Shown in pieces: positions 17,979 to 27,734 of a stretch of DNA of 64,000 nucleotides. The DNA comes from TMED27 sp964350435 (lineage in GTDB: Bacteria > Pseudomonadota > Alphaproteobacteria > Micavibrionales > Micavibrionaceae): the NCBI GenBank assembly GCA_964350435.1, contig CAYGJS010000008.1, forward strand, positions 1 through 64,000, given 5' to 3'. Position 1 is the stretch's first letter, and each line of letters opens with the position of its first letter. The translations under genes were made by a program, and so were the position numbers. A model generated the notes under the pieces. That model was not told the origin of the DNA. It searched no databases and was given only the letters and a program-made list of their open reading frames with translations.

Positions 17979-18818
17979 CTAGTTTTGAAATCCAGCAAGC
18001 TGGATCAGGTTTTTTCCTGCATCCAGAGATGCAAATTCTTCTTTGGCGGTTACCAGCCATTTATCAAAATCTTCTTTGCTGACGGCGTGGATTTCGATGG
18101 GCATATAGGAGTGATCCTTGCCGCACAGCTCCGAACACTGGCCGTAATAGATGCCCGGTTTTTCAATTCTAACCCATGTTTCGTTGAGGCGGCCAGGGAC
18201 AGCGTCAATCTTTACACCGAAAGCGGGTACGGTCCAGGAGTGCAGAACATCCCCGCCGGTCATCAGAATTTGGATATTGGTGTCGACGGGAAGAACCACG
18301 GCATTGTCAGTGGAGAGCAGGCGACGCTGGTTTTTCTCGGCAGAAATATCGGCATCCTTGATCATGTAAGAAGAAAAGGCGATGCCGTCATGGTCCGGAT
18401 ATTCGTAATCCCAATACCATTGACGCCCGGTAACCTTTAGGGTCATTTCCGGGTTTTCGATGCGGTCATTGTAATACAGAACCTTGAATGACGGGATGGC
18501 GATGACGATCAGGATGATAACGGGGATGACCGTCCACAGAACCTCGATCATAACATTGTGAGAAAACTTTGCGGGGACAGGGTTGGCCTTGGCGTTATAG
18601 CGGATAATGACCCAGATCAGCAAAACCAGCACAAACAGCGCGATGGCGGTGATAATATACAGCAGTAAATTGTGGAAGTCATGAATATGCTGGGCGGACG
18701 GGGAGGCAGCGGGTTGAAGGTTGAGTTGCCATGGTGTCGGCTCCCCGGCCATGCCCAGTGCGGGGAAAGCGATGACTAGGGCTGCAACCAAAAGGCTTAA
18801 AATATTGAATTTATTCAT
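17979..18818 (-). CDS. ctaC: Cytochrome c oxidase subunit II
   Basis: 279 residues with a signal peptide (VIAFPALGMAG), two membrane helices, and a periplasmic cupredoxin domain. The CuA site is complete: VLHSWTVPAFG supplies a histidine, and GQCSELCGKDHSYMP supplies two cysteines, a histidine and a methionine. The aromatic patch GRQWYWDYEYPDHDG for electron entry is present. It receives electrons from cytochrome c. No heme-binding CxxCH extension is present. It is the first gene of the minus-strand oxidase cluster. Confidence 0.97.
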   Translation of the reverse strand: MNKFNILSLLVAALVIAFPALGMAGEPTPWQLNLQPAASPSAQHIHDFHNLLLYIITAIALFVLVLLIWVIIRYNAKANPVPAKFSHNVMIEVLWTVIPVIILIVIAIPSFKVLYYNDRIENPEMTLKVTGRQWYWDYEYPDHDGIAFSSYMIKDADISAEKNQRRLLSTDNAVVLPVDTNIQILMTGGDVLHSWTVPAFGVKIDAVPGRLNETWVRIEKPGIYYGQCSELCGKDHSYMPIEIHAVSKEDFDKWLVTAKEEFASLDAGKNLIQLAGFQN

Positions 18819-18945
18819 GGGTTTATTTTTTCTGCGTTAGGTCAATTTCGGCTATTATGCCTTAAATTACATTCACGATACACTTAAAAATATATGATTC
18901 CAAAAGCAAGATACAATCTCTAATTTGTTCAAATATTTATTTTTT

Positions 18946-19671
18946 TTACACGTTTTGAAGTTTTGCATGGGCAAGGCAATAGAGGGCGGCGGTTTCGGCG
19001 CGCAGGATCTGCTCGCCCAGATCAATCGGCGTTATAAATCTCAGTGATTGCAAATATTGACTTTCCGCTTCATCAAAACCGCCTTCCGGGCCGATCAGGA
19101 AGGTGTTGGCGGCGGCGCAGTCTTTGAGTTTTTTTGTGCCTTCCATGCGCTCCGCACACCAGTGAATGGTTTGCGTTTGATCCCAGTTTTTAAACGCGGC
19201 CATCAGTTTTTGCGCATCATGCAGGCGGGGAAGCGTCAGGCGTTCACATTGCTCTGCGGCCTCGATGACATGGGCGCGGGATTTTTCTGCGTTCCATTTG
19301 CGGTTTTCGGTGCGGGCGGTGATGACGGGGGTGAGGTCGGTTACGCCGAGTTCGACTGCTTTTTCGATCAGGAAACCCATTTGCGCCTTTTTGATCGGCG
19401 CAAAGAGGAGGTGGATTTGCGGCTCGGTTTCGGGTTGGTGTTTAAAGCCCCTTAGGTTTTGCGCGAAGGCCAGCTTTTTGCCTTCGAGGCGCAGGGTGCT
19501 TAAGAATTCTCCGTCGCGGCCATTGAAAATCCGCAAAGTGTCGCCGTCATTTTTCCGCATAACATTTTTCAGGTAATGCGCTTGGTCTTGCGACAGCGCG
19601 GCTCTGCCGCCATCGCTCAGCGGCGCGTCAACAAAAACTCTGGGGTGTTTAAAATCATCATTAAATCGCAT
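18946..19671 (-). CDS. rsmE: 16S rRNA (uracil-1498 N3)-methyltransferase
   Basis: 241 residues. An N-terminal PUA-like region (HYLKNVMRKNDGDTLRIFNG) precedes a SPOUT domain with the RsmE signatures KAVELGVTDLTPV, EAAEQCERLTLP and LIGPEGGFDEAE, and ends in ILRAETAALYCLA. It methylates U1498 of 16S rRNA in the assembled small subunit. It is divergent from ubiA with only about 40 bases between, a neighbourhood seen in many alphaproteobacteria. Confidence 0.94.
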   Translation of the reverse strand: MRFNDDFKHPRVFVDAPLSDGGRAALSQDQAHYLKNVMRKNDGDTLRIFNGRDGEFLSTLRLEGKKLAFAQNLRGFKHQPETEPQIHLLFAPIKKAQMGFLIEKAVELGVTDLTPVITARTENRKWNAEKSRAHVIEAAEQCERLTLPRLHDAQKLMAAFKNWDQTQTIHWCAERMEGTKKLKDCAAANTFLIGPEGGFDEAESQYLQSLRFITPIDLGEQILRAETAALYCLAHAKLQNV

Positions 19672-19712
19672 CCGCTATTTGAAACATAAGCCGCGTGTGA
19701 TTAAAAGAGGGG

Positions 19713-20606
19713 ATGCATACGGATATTCGAAAACTTGATCTGATTGAACGGCTGCCTGAGGGCGCAAGGCCCTATGCCTATCTGGCGCGGCTTGATCGAC
19801 CGATCGGGATCTGGCTGCTGCTCTTGCCCGGCTTGTGGGCGATTGCGCTGGCGCCGGGAGGGGTGGTTTTCAAGATCTATCTGGCGATTTTGTTCGCGCT
19901 GGGGGCGGTTTTCATGCGCTCGGCGGGGTGCGTGATGAATGATATCTGGGATCGGGATCTGGATGCAAGGGTTGAGCGGACGAAAGGGCGGCCTTTGGCG
20001 GCGGGGGATGTTTCGATTAAGCAGGCGGCGGGGTTTTTGCTGGGCTTAAGTTTTGGCGGGTTTTTGATTTTGATGTTGATGAACGGCACGACGGTGTTGC
20101 TCGGCTTTGCCGCTGTGCCGATGATTATTGCCTATCCTGCGATGAAGCGATTGACGTTTTGGCCGCAAGCTTTTTTGGGGCTGACGTTTAATTTCAGCGC
20201 GCTTATGGGGTGGACGGCGGTGACGGGCAGTATTGGCTGGCCTGCGCTTTGGCTGTACGTGTCGGGCGCGTTATGGACGCTGGGCTATGATACGGTGTAC
20301 GCGCATCAGGACAAGGAAGATGATGCGCTGATCGGCGTGAAGTCTACGGCTCTTAAATTCGGAAGTTTCAGCCGCATTTGGGTTTCGGCGTTTTATGCGG
20401 CGTCCATTTTGTTTTTGGGACTGGCGATTGCTGCTGCGGGTTCCGCTGTCTTCTTGCCTTTGCTTTTGCTTCCTGCTGCGCATGCGGCATGGCAGATCAA
20501 GCGCTGGGATATGGATGATGCATCCAGCAGCCTTGCGGTTTTCAGGTCAAACCGTGATTATGGGCTTTTGGTTTTGATTGTGTGCATTGTTGCTGGTTTG
20601 TTTTAA
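19713..20606 (+). CDS. ubiA: 4-hydroxybenzoate polyprenyltransferase
   Basis: 297 residues, all-helical membrane protein of the UbiA family. The two aspartate-rich motifs are NDIWDRDLDARVERT followed by KGRPLAAG, and YDTVYAHQDKEDD, which coordinate magnesium and the prenyl diphosphate. The N-terminal RLDRPIGIWLLLLPGLW is typical of UbiA rather than CtaB. It prenylates 4-hydroxybenzoate in ubiquinone synthesis. The stop overlaps the end of the convergent glutamate dehydrogenase gene by four bases. Confidence 0.95.
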   Translation: MHTDIRKLDLIERLPEGARPYAYLARLDRPIGIWLLLLPGLWAIALAPGGVVFKIYLAILFALGAVFMRSAGCVMNDIWDRDLDARVERTKGRPLAAGDVSIKQAAGFLLGLSFGGFLILMLMNGTTVLLGFAAVPMIIAYPAMKRLTFWPQAFLGLTFNFSALMGWTAVTGSIGWPALWLYVSGALWTLGYDTVYAHQDKEDDALIGVKSTALKFGSFSRIWVSAFYAASILFLGLAIAAAGSAVFLPLLLLPAAHAAWQIKRWDMDDASSSLAVFRSNRDYGLLVLIVCIVAGLF

Positions 20607-23600
20607 GTTCCCGCCAAATTTCGCAATCTTTGTTCGGCGATGATCAGCATCGGCAGGTCAATCGTGCCGGCGCGGCGCAGATCCGAGAAGAGCGGGTCGA
20701 GCTGACGGACCTGGCTTTCATGGGTTTCCAGCCATTTATCGGCGGGGCTTTGGCCTTTGCCGTTTTTGCCTTTGGTGTCGCGCAGAATGCGGATGGTCAG
20801 TGAGGCCTGGCAGCTGAAGAGTTGATCGACGAGGCCGCGCGTGGCTTCGGCTTGCCAATGATCATCGGAGGGCAGATAGCGGGCTTGCTGGCGCAGCCAG
20901 GCCATGTGGAAATGATCGCCGACTTCGAAATACGTACGGGCGGTTTCGATCAGGTTTGTGTTTTGTTCCAGTGAAATGCGGATGATGTCGCAGGCCGAGG
21001 ACAGCACCGGGAGAAGGGCGATTTGCTCAGCCAGAGCTTTCGGCAGGCCGTCGCGTTCTCCGGCTTCGGCGCGTTGCTGTACGCTTTCGGCCAGAGCAGG
21101 CGTCATCAGGGTTTTGATGTTTTTGCGAAGGGTTGCGATGCCTTCGCCGAAATCAGCGATCTCGCGGCCAATTTCCAGATCATGGCCCAGCCGCGTCAGG
21201 AACCAGGAGACAGCATGTTCGGATAGCAGGGCGATATCGCGCATGGCCTTGAGCTGGACTTCGGCGGGAACTTTGTTGTCCAATTCTTCGATGGCATCCC
21301 AGAGCAAGCGGAGGGTGTACGCGTCGCGGACGATGATGTACGCTTTGGCGATTTGTGCGGCGCTGGCACCGGTTTTTTTCATTTTGTCTTTCAGGAAGGT
21401 CGGCCCCATACGGTTGACCAGAGAATTGGCCATTGAAGTGGCGACAATCTCGCGGGCCAAACGGTGGCGTTTGATTTCGGTGGCATATTTCACGCGCAGA
21501 TCGTCCGGGAAGTAATTGATGATCCAGTCTTGCATATCCGGGCTTTCGGGGATATCGGAGGCCAGCAAGTCCTGCGTGAAACCAATTTTTGCGTATGATA
21601 GCAGGATGGAGATTTCAGGCCGCGTCAGGCCTTTACCCAGGCGCATACGGTTTTCGATGATTTCTTCGCTGGGGAGGCCTTCAAGTTTACGGTTCAGGCC
21701 TTTTTCACGTTCCAGGTCCTTGATGAAATCTTCCTGATTTTGCAGTGTGTTTTTGGCTTGCAGTTCGGCCAAGGAGATGGCTTGTGCCTGCTGGTAGTTG
21801 TTGCGCAGGACGAGGTCGCTGACGTCGCCTGTCATAGTTTCCAGCAAGGTATTGCGCGCCGCTTGATCCATTTTGTGATTTTTGCTGCTCATGATGTCGC
21901 TCATCAGAATTTTGATGTTGACTTCAAGGTCGGAGGAGTTCACGCCGCCGGAATTGTCGATGAAGTCGGTGTTGATCAGGCCGCCTTTTTCCGAGAATTC
22001 GATGCGGCCAAGCTGAGTGACGCCTAGATTTGCGCCCTCGCCGATGACCTTGGCGCGAACTTCGTGGCCGTTCAGGCGAATCGCGTCATTGGCTTTGTCG
22101 CCGACATCGGCGTCGGTTTCGTGGGAAGATTTTATATATGTTCCGATGCCGCCGAACCAGAGCAGGTCTGTGCGTGCCTTTAACATGGCGCGCATCAGTT
22201 CGCTCGGGGTGGCGGTTTCGCCGTCGAGGTCGAAGCGGGCTTTGATTTCGGGGGTGAGTTTGAGGTTTTTTTCGGAGCGTTCGTAAATGCGTCCGCCCTT
22301 GGAGAGTATTTTCTGGTCGTAATCGCCCCAGCCTTTTACGGCCTTGAACAGGCGGGCGCGTTCCTTGAAGGAGGATACAGGATCGGGATTCGGGTCGCAG
22401 AAAATATGCATGTGGTTAAAGGCGCCGATCAGGTGGATGTGTTTGGACAGCAGCATGCCGTTGCCGAATACATCGCCGCCCATATCGCCGACGCCCACAA
22501 CATCAAAGGGTTGTTCTTGAATATTGTGGTTGAGCTGGCGGAAGAGCAGTTTAACAGACTCCCACGCGCCCTTGGCGGTGATGCCCATTTTCTTGTGGTC
22601 ATAACCGGCAGAGCCGCCCGAGGCGAAGGCATCGCCGAGCCAGTGGTTGTATTCCAGAGAAATCGCGTTGGCGATGTCAGAGAAGCTGGCTGTACCTTTA
22701 TCGGCGGCAACAACCAGATACGGGTCTTCTTCGTCACGGCAAACCACATTTTCGGGCTGCGTAACTTTTGTGCCTTTGCGGTTGTCGGTGATGTCCAGCA
22801 GGCCGCGGATGAAGGTTTTGTAACATTCGATGCCTTCGGCCATAAATTCTTCACGGGTTTTGGTTGGCGTCTTCACAACGAAGCCGCCTTTGGCGCCCAT
22901 CGGCACAATCACAGAGTTTTTTACCATTTGCGCCTTCATCAGGCCGAGCACTTCGGTGCGGAAATCTTCATGGCGATCGGACCAGCGCAATCCGCCGCGG
23001 GCAATTTTATCACCGCGCAGGTGCACACCTTCAACGCGCGGAGAATATATCCAGATTTCGCGATATGGCCGCGGCTCTGGGATTTCTTTGATCTGCGCGG
23101 GGTCGAGTTTTATCGACAGATAGGATTTGGCACTGCCGTCTTTTTGACGCTGGAAATAATTCGTGCGGAGCGTTGCTTTAATAAGCGTGACCATCATCCG
23201 CAAGATGCGATCTTGATCGAGAGCGTCCACATCTTCGAGGGCTTTTTGAATTTCGGCGAGATATTTTTCAGCCGCTTTTTCGTTGGCGATTTTCGGGTCG
23301 TGATAGGCCTTAAACGTATCGACCAAAAGGCGCGCAATATGCGGGTTTTTGTTGAGTGCGCCTTCGTTATAAGGGCGGCTGTAGGGGAAGCGGATTTGTT
23401 TCAGATAGCGGACATAGCTGCGCAGGATCGTGATTTCATGCCAGTTCATATTGGCGGAGAGAATCAGGCGGTTCAGGCCATCGCTTTCCATCGACTTGCA
23501 CCAGACTTTGATGAAGCCTTTTTCGAAATTGGCTTTGGCTTCTTTGAGGTCGATATTGCTGATTAGGTTTTCTGTTTCCAGCAAGAAGTCATGAATCCAT

Positions 23601-25396
23601 ACGGGCCGGCCGGCGCCTTTGGCTTGCACTTCGAAGGGAAGTTCGGAAATGGCGCGTAAGCCCAGATGCTGCAAAATCGGCATGACATCGGACAGGTTGA
23701 GCGGATTATCGGGGTTGTAGACCTTAAGGCGAAGCTGGTTTTTTTCGACGTTTTCGGGGCGGTAGAGATCGAGACTCAGAACCCGTTCGCGGAGCACAGT
23801 TTCAACTTTTTCGATATCGAACAAGGCCTGCTTGGCACTATAGCGCGTGGTGTAGGCAATCGGGAAGGCTTCGCCGTATTTTTCGGTCAGTTCGGTGATG
23901 TTGCCCTCGTCTTGACGCGCCTGGTAAAGGGCTTGCGATAGTCTTTCCGGCCAGGTCTGCCCGATGTCCTGAAGCATTTTTTCGATTGCTTCGTGCTTGA
24001 TTTCCGGGTCGGCACTTTGGCGGATGCTGATGGTGAACATGACGCGGGCGAAGACGGAATCATCCAGCGAGGTGTAGAAGTTTTCGCAGACACCGCCGAA
24101 CTGTTTTTCCAATATGGCGGCCATTTGTTTACGGAGCTTGGTGCCGAAACGGTCGCGCGGAATATAGACCAGACATGAGACATAGCGACGGAAGGAATCC
24201 TTGCGCATAAACAGGGCGATGCGCTGTCGTTCCTGCAGGCGCAGAATGCTGGTGGTGGTTTTGAGAAGCTCGGCAGGTTTGATCTGGAAAAGCTCATCGC
24301 GTGGATATTTCTCCAAGATATGACGCAGGGCCTTGCGGTCGTGTGAGCCCAGTTCGTAGCCGGACATTTCCAGCACTTCGTCGACTTTTTCGCGTAAATA
24401 AGGCACGTCGCTGACGCTGCGGGAATAGGTGACGGAGGTGAACAGGCCGAGGAAGAGCTTTTCTCCTTTGACGTTGCCGTCATTATCATAGGTTTTGATG
24501 GCGATGGCATCCATCGGTACGCGGCGGTGGACGGTGGACAGGCGGTTGGTCTTTGAAATCGTCAGCGGCGGCAGATTGCGGCGGAGCTCTTGCAGGTTGC
24601 GCGGCAGGCCTTCCTCGCTTTCGCTGATATAGGCAGGGCGGACATCATCAGCCAGCAGGCCGAGGCTAGACCCCTTGAGGGTTTTGCTGGTGATCGCGCC
24701 GTTTTTTTCGACGAATTCATATTCGCGGAAGGCCAGAAGCGTGAAGTTATTGTTATAGAGGTAATCGAGGAAGTCGCAATATTGCTGCACTTCTTTAAGA
24801 GGCCTGCGCGTTTTTGCACTGGCCAGGTCGTTGCTGGCTTGTTTGAGGGTTTGCAGCATTTTCTGCCAGTCACGGTTGGCGAGCTCTACATCGGCGATGG
24901 CGGTGAAGAGTCCTTCTTCCAGTTTTTTCAGGGCGGCTTTGGTTGGCGTGTCTTTGATTTGAATATGGATGTGGGATTGTTTGATGCTGCTTTCGCTTGG
25001 TTCTTCTACGATTTTGAGGAAGCGGCCTTTATCGTCATATTCGATATTTAAAATCGGGTGCAGAAGCAGATCGATCAGGAAGCTGTTTTTGTTGATTTCC
25101 GCGACGACAGAATCGATCAGAAAGGCGCGGTCGTCACCGACGATGTCGATAATGGTTTTACGGCCGCCTTCACTGTATTTTGTTGAAGAATATATCCGGA
25201 CTTGTGGTGTGCCGCTGGCGCGGCCTTCCGCGAGTTCCCAATGGGTTTTGCACACGGCGGCAAGAAGGCCGGCATCAAAATGCTCTTCGTCTTCTTCGCT
25301 CATGTGATGGGTGAGGGCTTCCAGCAGAGCTTTTTCTTCATGCGAAGGCTTGCCGGGAAGGGCGTTGATTGCGTTTTGGATGAGTGAAGGTGACAT
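20603..25396 (-). CDS. gdh: NAD-specific glutamate dehydrogenase, large (about 180 kDa) type
   Basis: 1,597 residues, the expected size of the large bacterial NAD-GDH class. A long N-terminal half carries ACT-like regulatory segments (IDIVGDDRAFLIDSVVAEI near residue 65). The catalytic region begins near residue 770 with GDKIARGGLRWSDR, MKAQMVKNSVIVPMGAKGGF (substrate lysines), and the nucleotide-binding region with GVGDMGGDVFGNGML. The enzyme deaminates glutamate to 2-oxoglutarate and ammonia, mostly catabolic. It stands alone, with about 130 bases upstream to the tlpA-like gene. Confidence 0.96.
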   Translation of the reverse strand: MSPSLIQNAINALPGKPSHEEKALLEALTHHMSEEDEEHFDAGLLAAVCKTHWELAEGRASGTPQVRIYSSTKYSEGGRKTIIDIVGDDRAFLIDSVVAEINKNSFLIDLLLHPILNIEYDDKGRFLKIVEEPSESSIKQSHIHIQIKDTPTKAALKKLEEGLFTAIADVELANRDWQKMLQTLKQASNDLASAKTRRPLKEVQQYCDFLDYLYNNNFTLLAFREYEFVEKNGAITSKTLKGSSLGLLADDVRPAYISESEEGLPRNLQELRRNLPPLTISKTNRLSTVHRRVPMDAIAIKTYDNDGNVKGEKLFLGLFTSVTYSRSVSDVPYLREKVDEVLEMSGYELGSHDRKALRHILEKYPRDELFQIKPAELLKTTTSILRLQERQRIALFMRKDSFRRYVSCLVYIPRDRFGTKLRKQMAAILEKQFGGVCENFYTSLDDSVFARVMFTISIRQSADPEIKHEAIEKMLQDIGQTWPERLSQALYQARQDEGNITELTEKYGEAFPIAYTTRYSAKQALFDIEKVETVLRERVLSLDLYRPENVEKNQLRLKVYNPDNPLNLSDVMPILQHLGLRAISELPFEVQAKGAGRPVWIHDFLLETENLISNIDLKEAKANFEKGFIKVWCKSMESDGLNRLILSANMNWHEITILRSYVRYLKQIRFPYSRPYNEGALNKNPHIARLLVDTFKAYHDPKIANEKAAEKYLAEIQKALEDVDALDQDRILRMMVTLIKATLRTNYFQRQKDGSAKSYLSIKLDPAQIKEIPEPRPYREIWIYSPRVEGVHLRGDKIARGGLRWSDRHEDFRTEVLGLMKAQMVKNSVIVPMGAKGGFVVKTPTKTREEFMAEGIECYKTFIRGLLDITDNRKGTKVTQPENVVCRDEEDPYLVVAADKGTASFSDIANAISLEYNHWLGDAFASGGSAGYDHKKMGITAKGAWESVKLLFRQLNHNIQEQPFDVVGVGDMGGDVFGNGMLLSKHIHLIGAFNHMHIFCDPNPDPVSSFKERARLFKAVKGWGDYDQKILSKGGRIYERSEKNLKLTPEIKARFDLDGETATPSELMRAMLKARTDLLWFGGIGTYIKSSHETDADVGDKANDAIRLNGHEVRAKVIGEGANLGVTQLGRIEFSEKGGLINTDFIDNSGGVNSSDLEVNIKILMSDIMSSKNHKMDQAARNTLLETMTGDVSDLVLRNNYQQAQAISLAELQAKNTLQNQEDFIKDLEREKGLNRKLEGLPSEEIIENRMRLGKGLTRPEISILLSYAKIGFTQDLLASDIPESPDMQDWIINYFPDDLRVKYATEIKRHRLAREIVATSMANSLVNRMGPTFLKDKMKKTGASAAQIAKAYIIVRDAYTLRLLWDAIEELDNKVPAEVQLKAMRDIALLSEHAVSWFLTRLGHDLEIGREIADFGEGIATLRKNIKTLMTPALAESVQQRAEAGERDGLPKALAEQIALLPVLSSACDIIRISLEQNTNLIETARTYFEVGDHFHMAWLRQQARYLPSDDHWQAEATRGLVDQLFSCQASLTIRILRDTKGKNGKGQSPADKWLETHESQVRQLDPLFSDLRRAGTIDLPMLIIAEQRLRNLAGT

Positions 25397-25524
25397 GGAT
25401 GTTTCGACTTGTTTTTAAATGTATATTGCGCAGATAGGCATATTCAAATTCGAATGATACATCAAGTGGGAAGCATGAAAAAATCATAAATGCATCCATG
25501 GGTGATTATCTGTTGTGCAGGTGC

Positions 25525-26073
25525 TCAGTTTTTGATTGCGGATATTTTGGCTGCCAGGTCTTGATAGTTCCAATCTGCGCCAATGATTTTGCTGCGCATC
25601 GCAAGGCTATCGTCGATCAGGATGGTTTCGGGCAGGCGGAAGGTTTGAAAAGTGTTTTGCGTGACCGTCCCGTTTTTATCCCATGCGAAGTAGATGTTTT
25701 TGGTTTGGCTGTCGATTTTGTTTTTCTTGAGAAAAGCCTTCATGCTCTTTTCATCAATGTCAGAAGACAGCGCGATCAGGATCACGTCTTCTTCAGCGGC
25801 GGCTTGGGAAAGCAGCGGCAGTTCTTTGATGCAAGGCGGGCACCACGATGCCCAGAAATTGAGCAGAATGGTTTTCCCTTTGAAGTCCGAGAGTTTATGG
25901 GTTTTGCCGTTTGCATCCTTAAAGGTGAAGTCGGGGGCGGTTTGTGCGGTTGTGTCTTCGATGGGGCTGACGGGGGCGATGGTTAAGCCGCGGGGTGTGC
26001 TGGTCTCAAAATATAGTGTGCCCAGATAAGCCAGCGCGGCGATGATTATAACAAGGATGATGTTGGTTTTCAT
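25525..26073 (-). CDS. TlpA/ResA-like periplasmic thiol-disulfide oxidoreductase
   Basis: 182 residues with an N-terminal membrane anchor (IILVIIIAALAYLGTLYF) and a thioredoxin domain. The active site is FWASWCPPCIKELP, the WCPPC form typical of TlpA, ResA and CcmG. Its start overlaps the ccsA stop by four bases (ATGA), so it is translationally coupled to the cytochrome c assembly genes. It most likely keeps the CxxCH cysteines of apocytochrome c reduced for heme attachment, with electrons supplied by the DsbD/ScsB-like protein at 1.9-4.0 kb (inference). Confidence 0.92.
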   Translation of the reverse strand: MKTNIILVIIIAALAYLGTLYFETSTPRGLTIAPVSPIEDTTAQTAPDFTFKDANGKTHKLSDFKGKTILLNFWASWCPPCIKELPLLSQAAAEEDVILIALSSDIDEKSMKAFLKKNKIDSQTKNIYFAWDKNGTVTQNTFQTFRLPETILIDDSLAMRSKIIGADWNYQDLAAKISAIKN

Positions 26074-27734
26074 GCAGGCTGGCTCCTGATCTTGAGGGAT
26101 AGGGCGGAAATGAGGATGATTTCAAGGGCGACAAAGGCGGCGAGACCTTGGGCAATGCCATCAATGAAGCCATAGGAATGCAAGCCCACTGAGAGCAGGT
26201 TGACGCCGAACCACGCGAGAGCGACCACGATGTTCAGCGCGGCCATAAGCGCGAGGACACCCAGCGGCTTGATATGGCCGGACAGGCGCCCATGCTGCAC
26301 CCAGATCAGCCACAGAACAATCAGCAGCGCGCCATTTTCTTTCGGGTCCCACCCCCAGAACCGCCCCCAGGATTGATCGGCCCAGATACCGCCCAGTATG
26401 GTGCCGAAGGTCGTAAAAAACAGGGCGATGAGGGACATGTGGTGGATTTGTTTTTGTAAGGTCAGCCAGAGGGCGGGGGCTTTGTTTAAGGCTTTGGCGA
26501 TCAGCGCGGCATGGGCGAGCATGGCGGTGATGATGCATACACCATATCCGATGGTGATGCAGATCACATGGGTGCCGAGCCAGAAATTGGTGTTGAGAAC
26601 GGCGACCAAAACTTCGAGGCTATCGCCGCCTTTGGCGAGCATGGGGGACAGCACCAGCAGGCCAAGGGCGGCCACATTGCCGACAATTATCGGCGTGGTT
26701 TCGGTTTTGCGCCATGATAAAAGCAGGCCGATTGCGGCGCAGATCAGGCTGACGAAGAGGACGGATTCATAGAGTGTGCCGACGGGTGGGCGGCCCAGGA
26801 TATAGATGCGAAGCGCAATGGATCCGGCGTGAATGGCAATCGCCAGCAGCGTGGCGGCGAGGGCGAATTTGTGGCGGCTGGCGAGCAGCGCGGCGATGGC
26901 ATACAGGCCGATCACCCAAAGATAGGGTTTAAAGGTTTTATATGTACTTTCGGCGCTCAGGCGAGCGGGGCTGATTTCGCTTTGTTCGAAGGTGTTTGTT
27001 TTGATTTTGTCCAAGCTGGCGTCCCATACCGATTGGTCTTTTTGTCGATAGGCCTTGGCAAGTGCAGCCCAGTCCTGCAGCAGCGCGGAAGTTGTGGGAG
27101 AGCCTTTGCCGCCGAGGATACTCTCCCACGGCGAGAGCCAGAGCGCTCTGTCCCAGCTTGAGGGCAGCACTTTGAATGCCCTGCTCTGGGCGCCGGTATT
27201 TATAAAAATATCGACGTTTTTGTTTTCGGCCTTGAGGTCGAAAAAAGTTTTGTCGCCTTCGGGCGTGGTGATCGGTAGAATGGCGGAGAAACTGCGGAGC
27301 AGGTCGCTGTAGAGAAAGGCTTTGTCATGCAGGTCGAGCAAGGCTTTTTCATCCGCGCTCAGTGTGGCTTGGTCTTTTTCAAGAAGAACGGGGAGTTGGT
27401 TTTGGGTTTTGTAAAGGCCAGGCTGCAGGTCTTGCAAAGAAAAAACTGACTGGTCGGTGTTTAGGCTGAGCTGGTTTTTGAGTGTGGTGTTGCGGATTTG
27501 AAAAAGCGGCGCGGCGGAGGCGTTCTCAGGATTGAACAAGGTTGTTGCCAGCCATTCTGCGGCGTCTTTATCGTGCCCTGAAATCTGCTGCTTATGGATT
27601 TTTGCAAAACTGTCCATGGGTTTGATGCGGCCTTCATGGAGGATGGGCAGGGTTTTAAATCCCTGCAGATTCAGCTCTGCCGCGACGCTGGGCATTGAGA
27701 TCAGCATACATAAAAGGGTGAGGATTATTCTCAT
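26070..27734 (-). CDS. ccsA: Cytochrome c maturation protein CcsA/ResC (System II heme handler)
   Basis: 554 residues. A signal-like first segment and a roughly 240-residue periplasmic region (beginning GFKTLPILHEGRIKPMDSFA) precede about eight membrane helices. The tryptophan-rich heme-handling motif is WADQSWGRFWGWDPKENGAL, flanked by conserved histidines in LGTHVICITIGYG and LLSVGLHSYG. CcsA with ResB forms the System II synthase that moves heme out and attaches it to apocytochrome c. Gene order is resB-ccsA-tlpA-like with four-base overlaps. Confidence 0.93.
   Translation of the reverse strand: MRIILTLLCMLISMPSVAAELNLQGFKTLPILHEGRIKPMDSFAKIHKQQISGHDKDAAEWLATTLFNPENASAAPLFQIRNTTLKNQLSLNTDQSVFSLQDLQPGLYKTQNQLPVLLEKDQATLSADEKALLDLHDKAFLYSDLLRSFSAILPITTPEGDKTFFDLKAENKNVDIFINTGAQSRAFKVLPSSWDRALWLSPWESILGGKGSPTTSALLQDWAALAKAYRQKDQSVWDASLDKIKTNTFEQSEISPARLSAESTYKTFKPYLWVIGLYAIAALLASRHKFALAATLLAIAIHAGSIALRIYILGRPPVGTLYESVLFVSLICAAIGLLLSWRKTETTPIIVGNVAALGLLVLSPMLAKGGDSLEVLVAVLNTNFWLGTHVICITIGYGVCIITAMLAHAALIAKALNKAPALWLTLQKQIHHMSLIALFFTTFGTILGGIWADQSWGRFWGWDPKENGALLIVLWLIWVQHGRLSGHIKPLGVLALMAALNIVVALAWFGVNLLSVGLHSYGFIDGIAQGLAAFVALEIILISALSLKIRSQPA

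Noticed and set aside
22406..23566. Plus-strand frame opposite the large glutamate dehydrogenase
   Set aside because: It is a shadow of the conserved dehydrogenase catalytic region.
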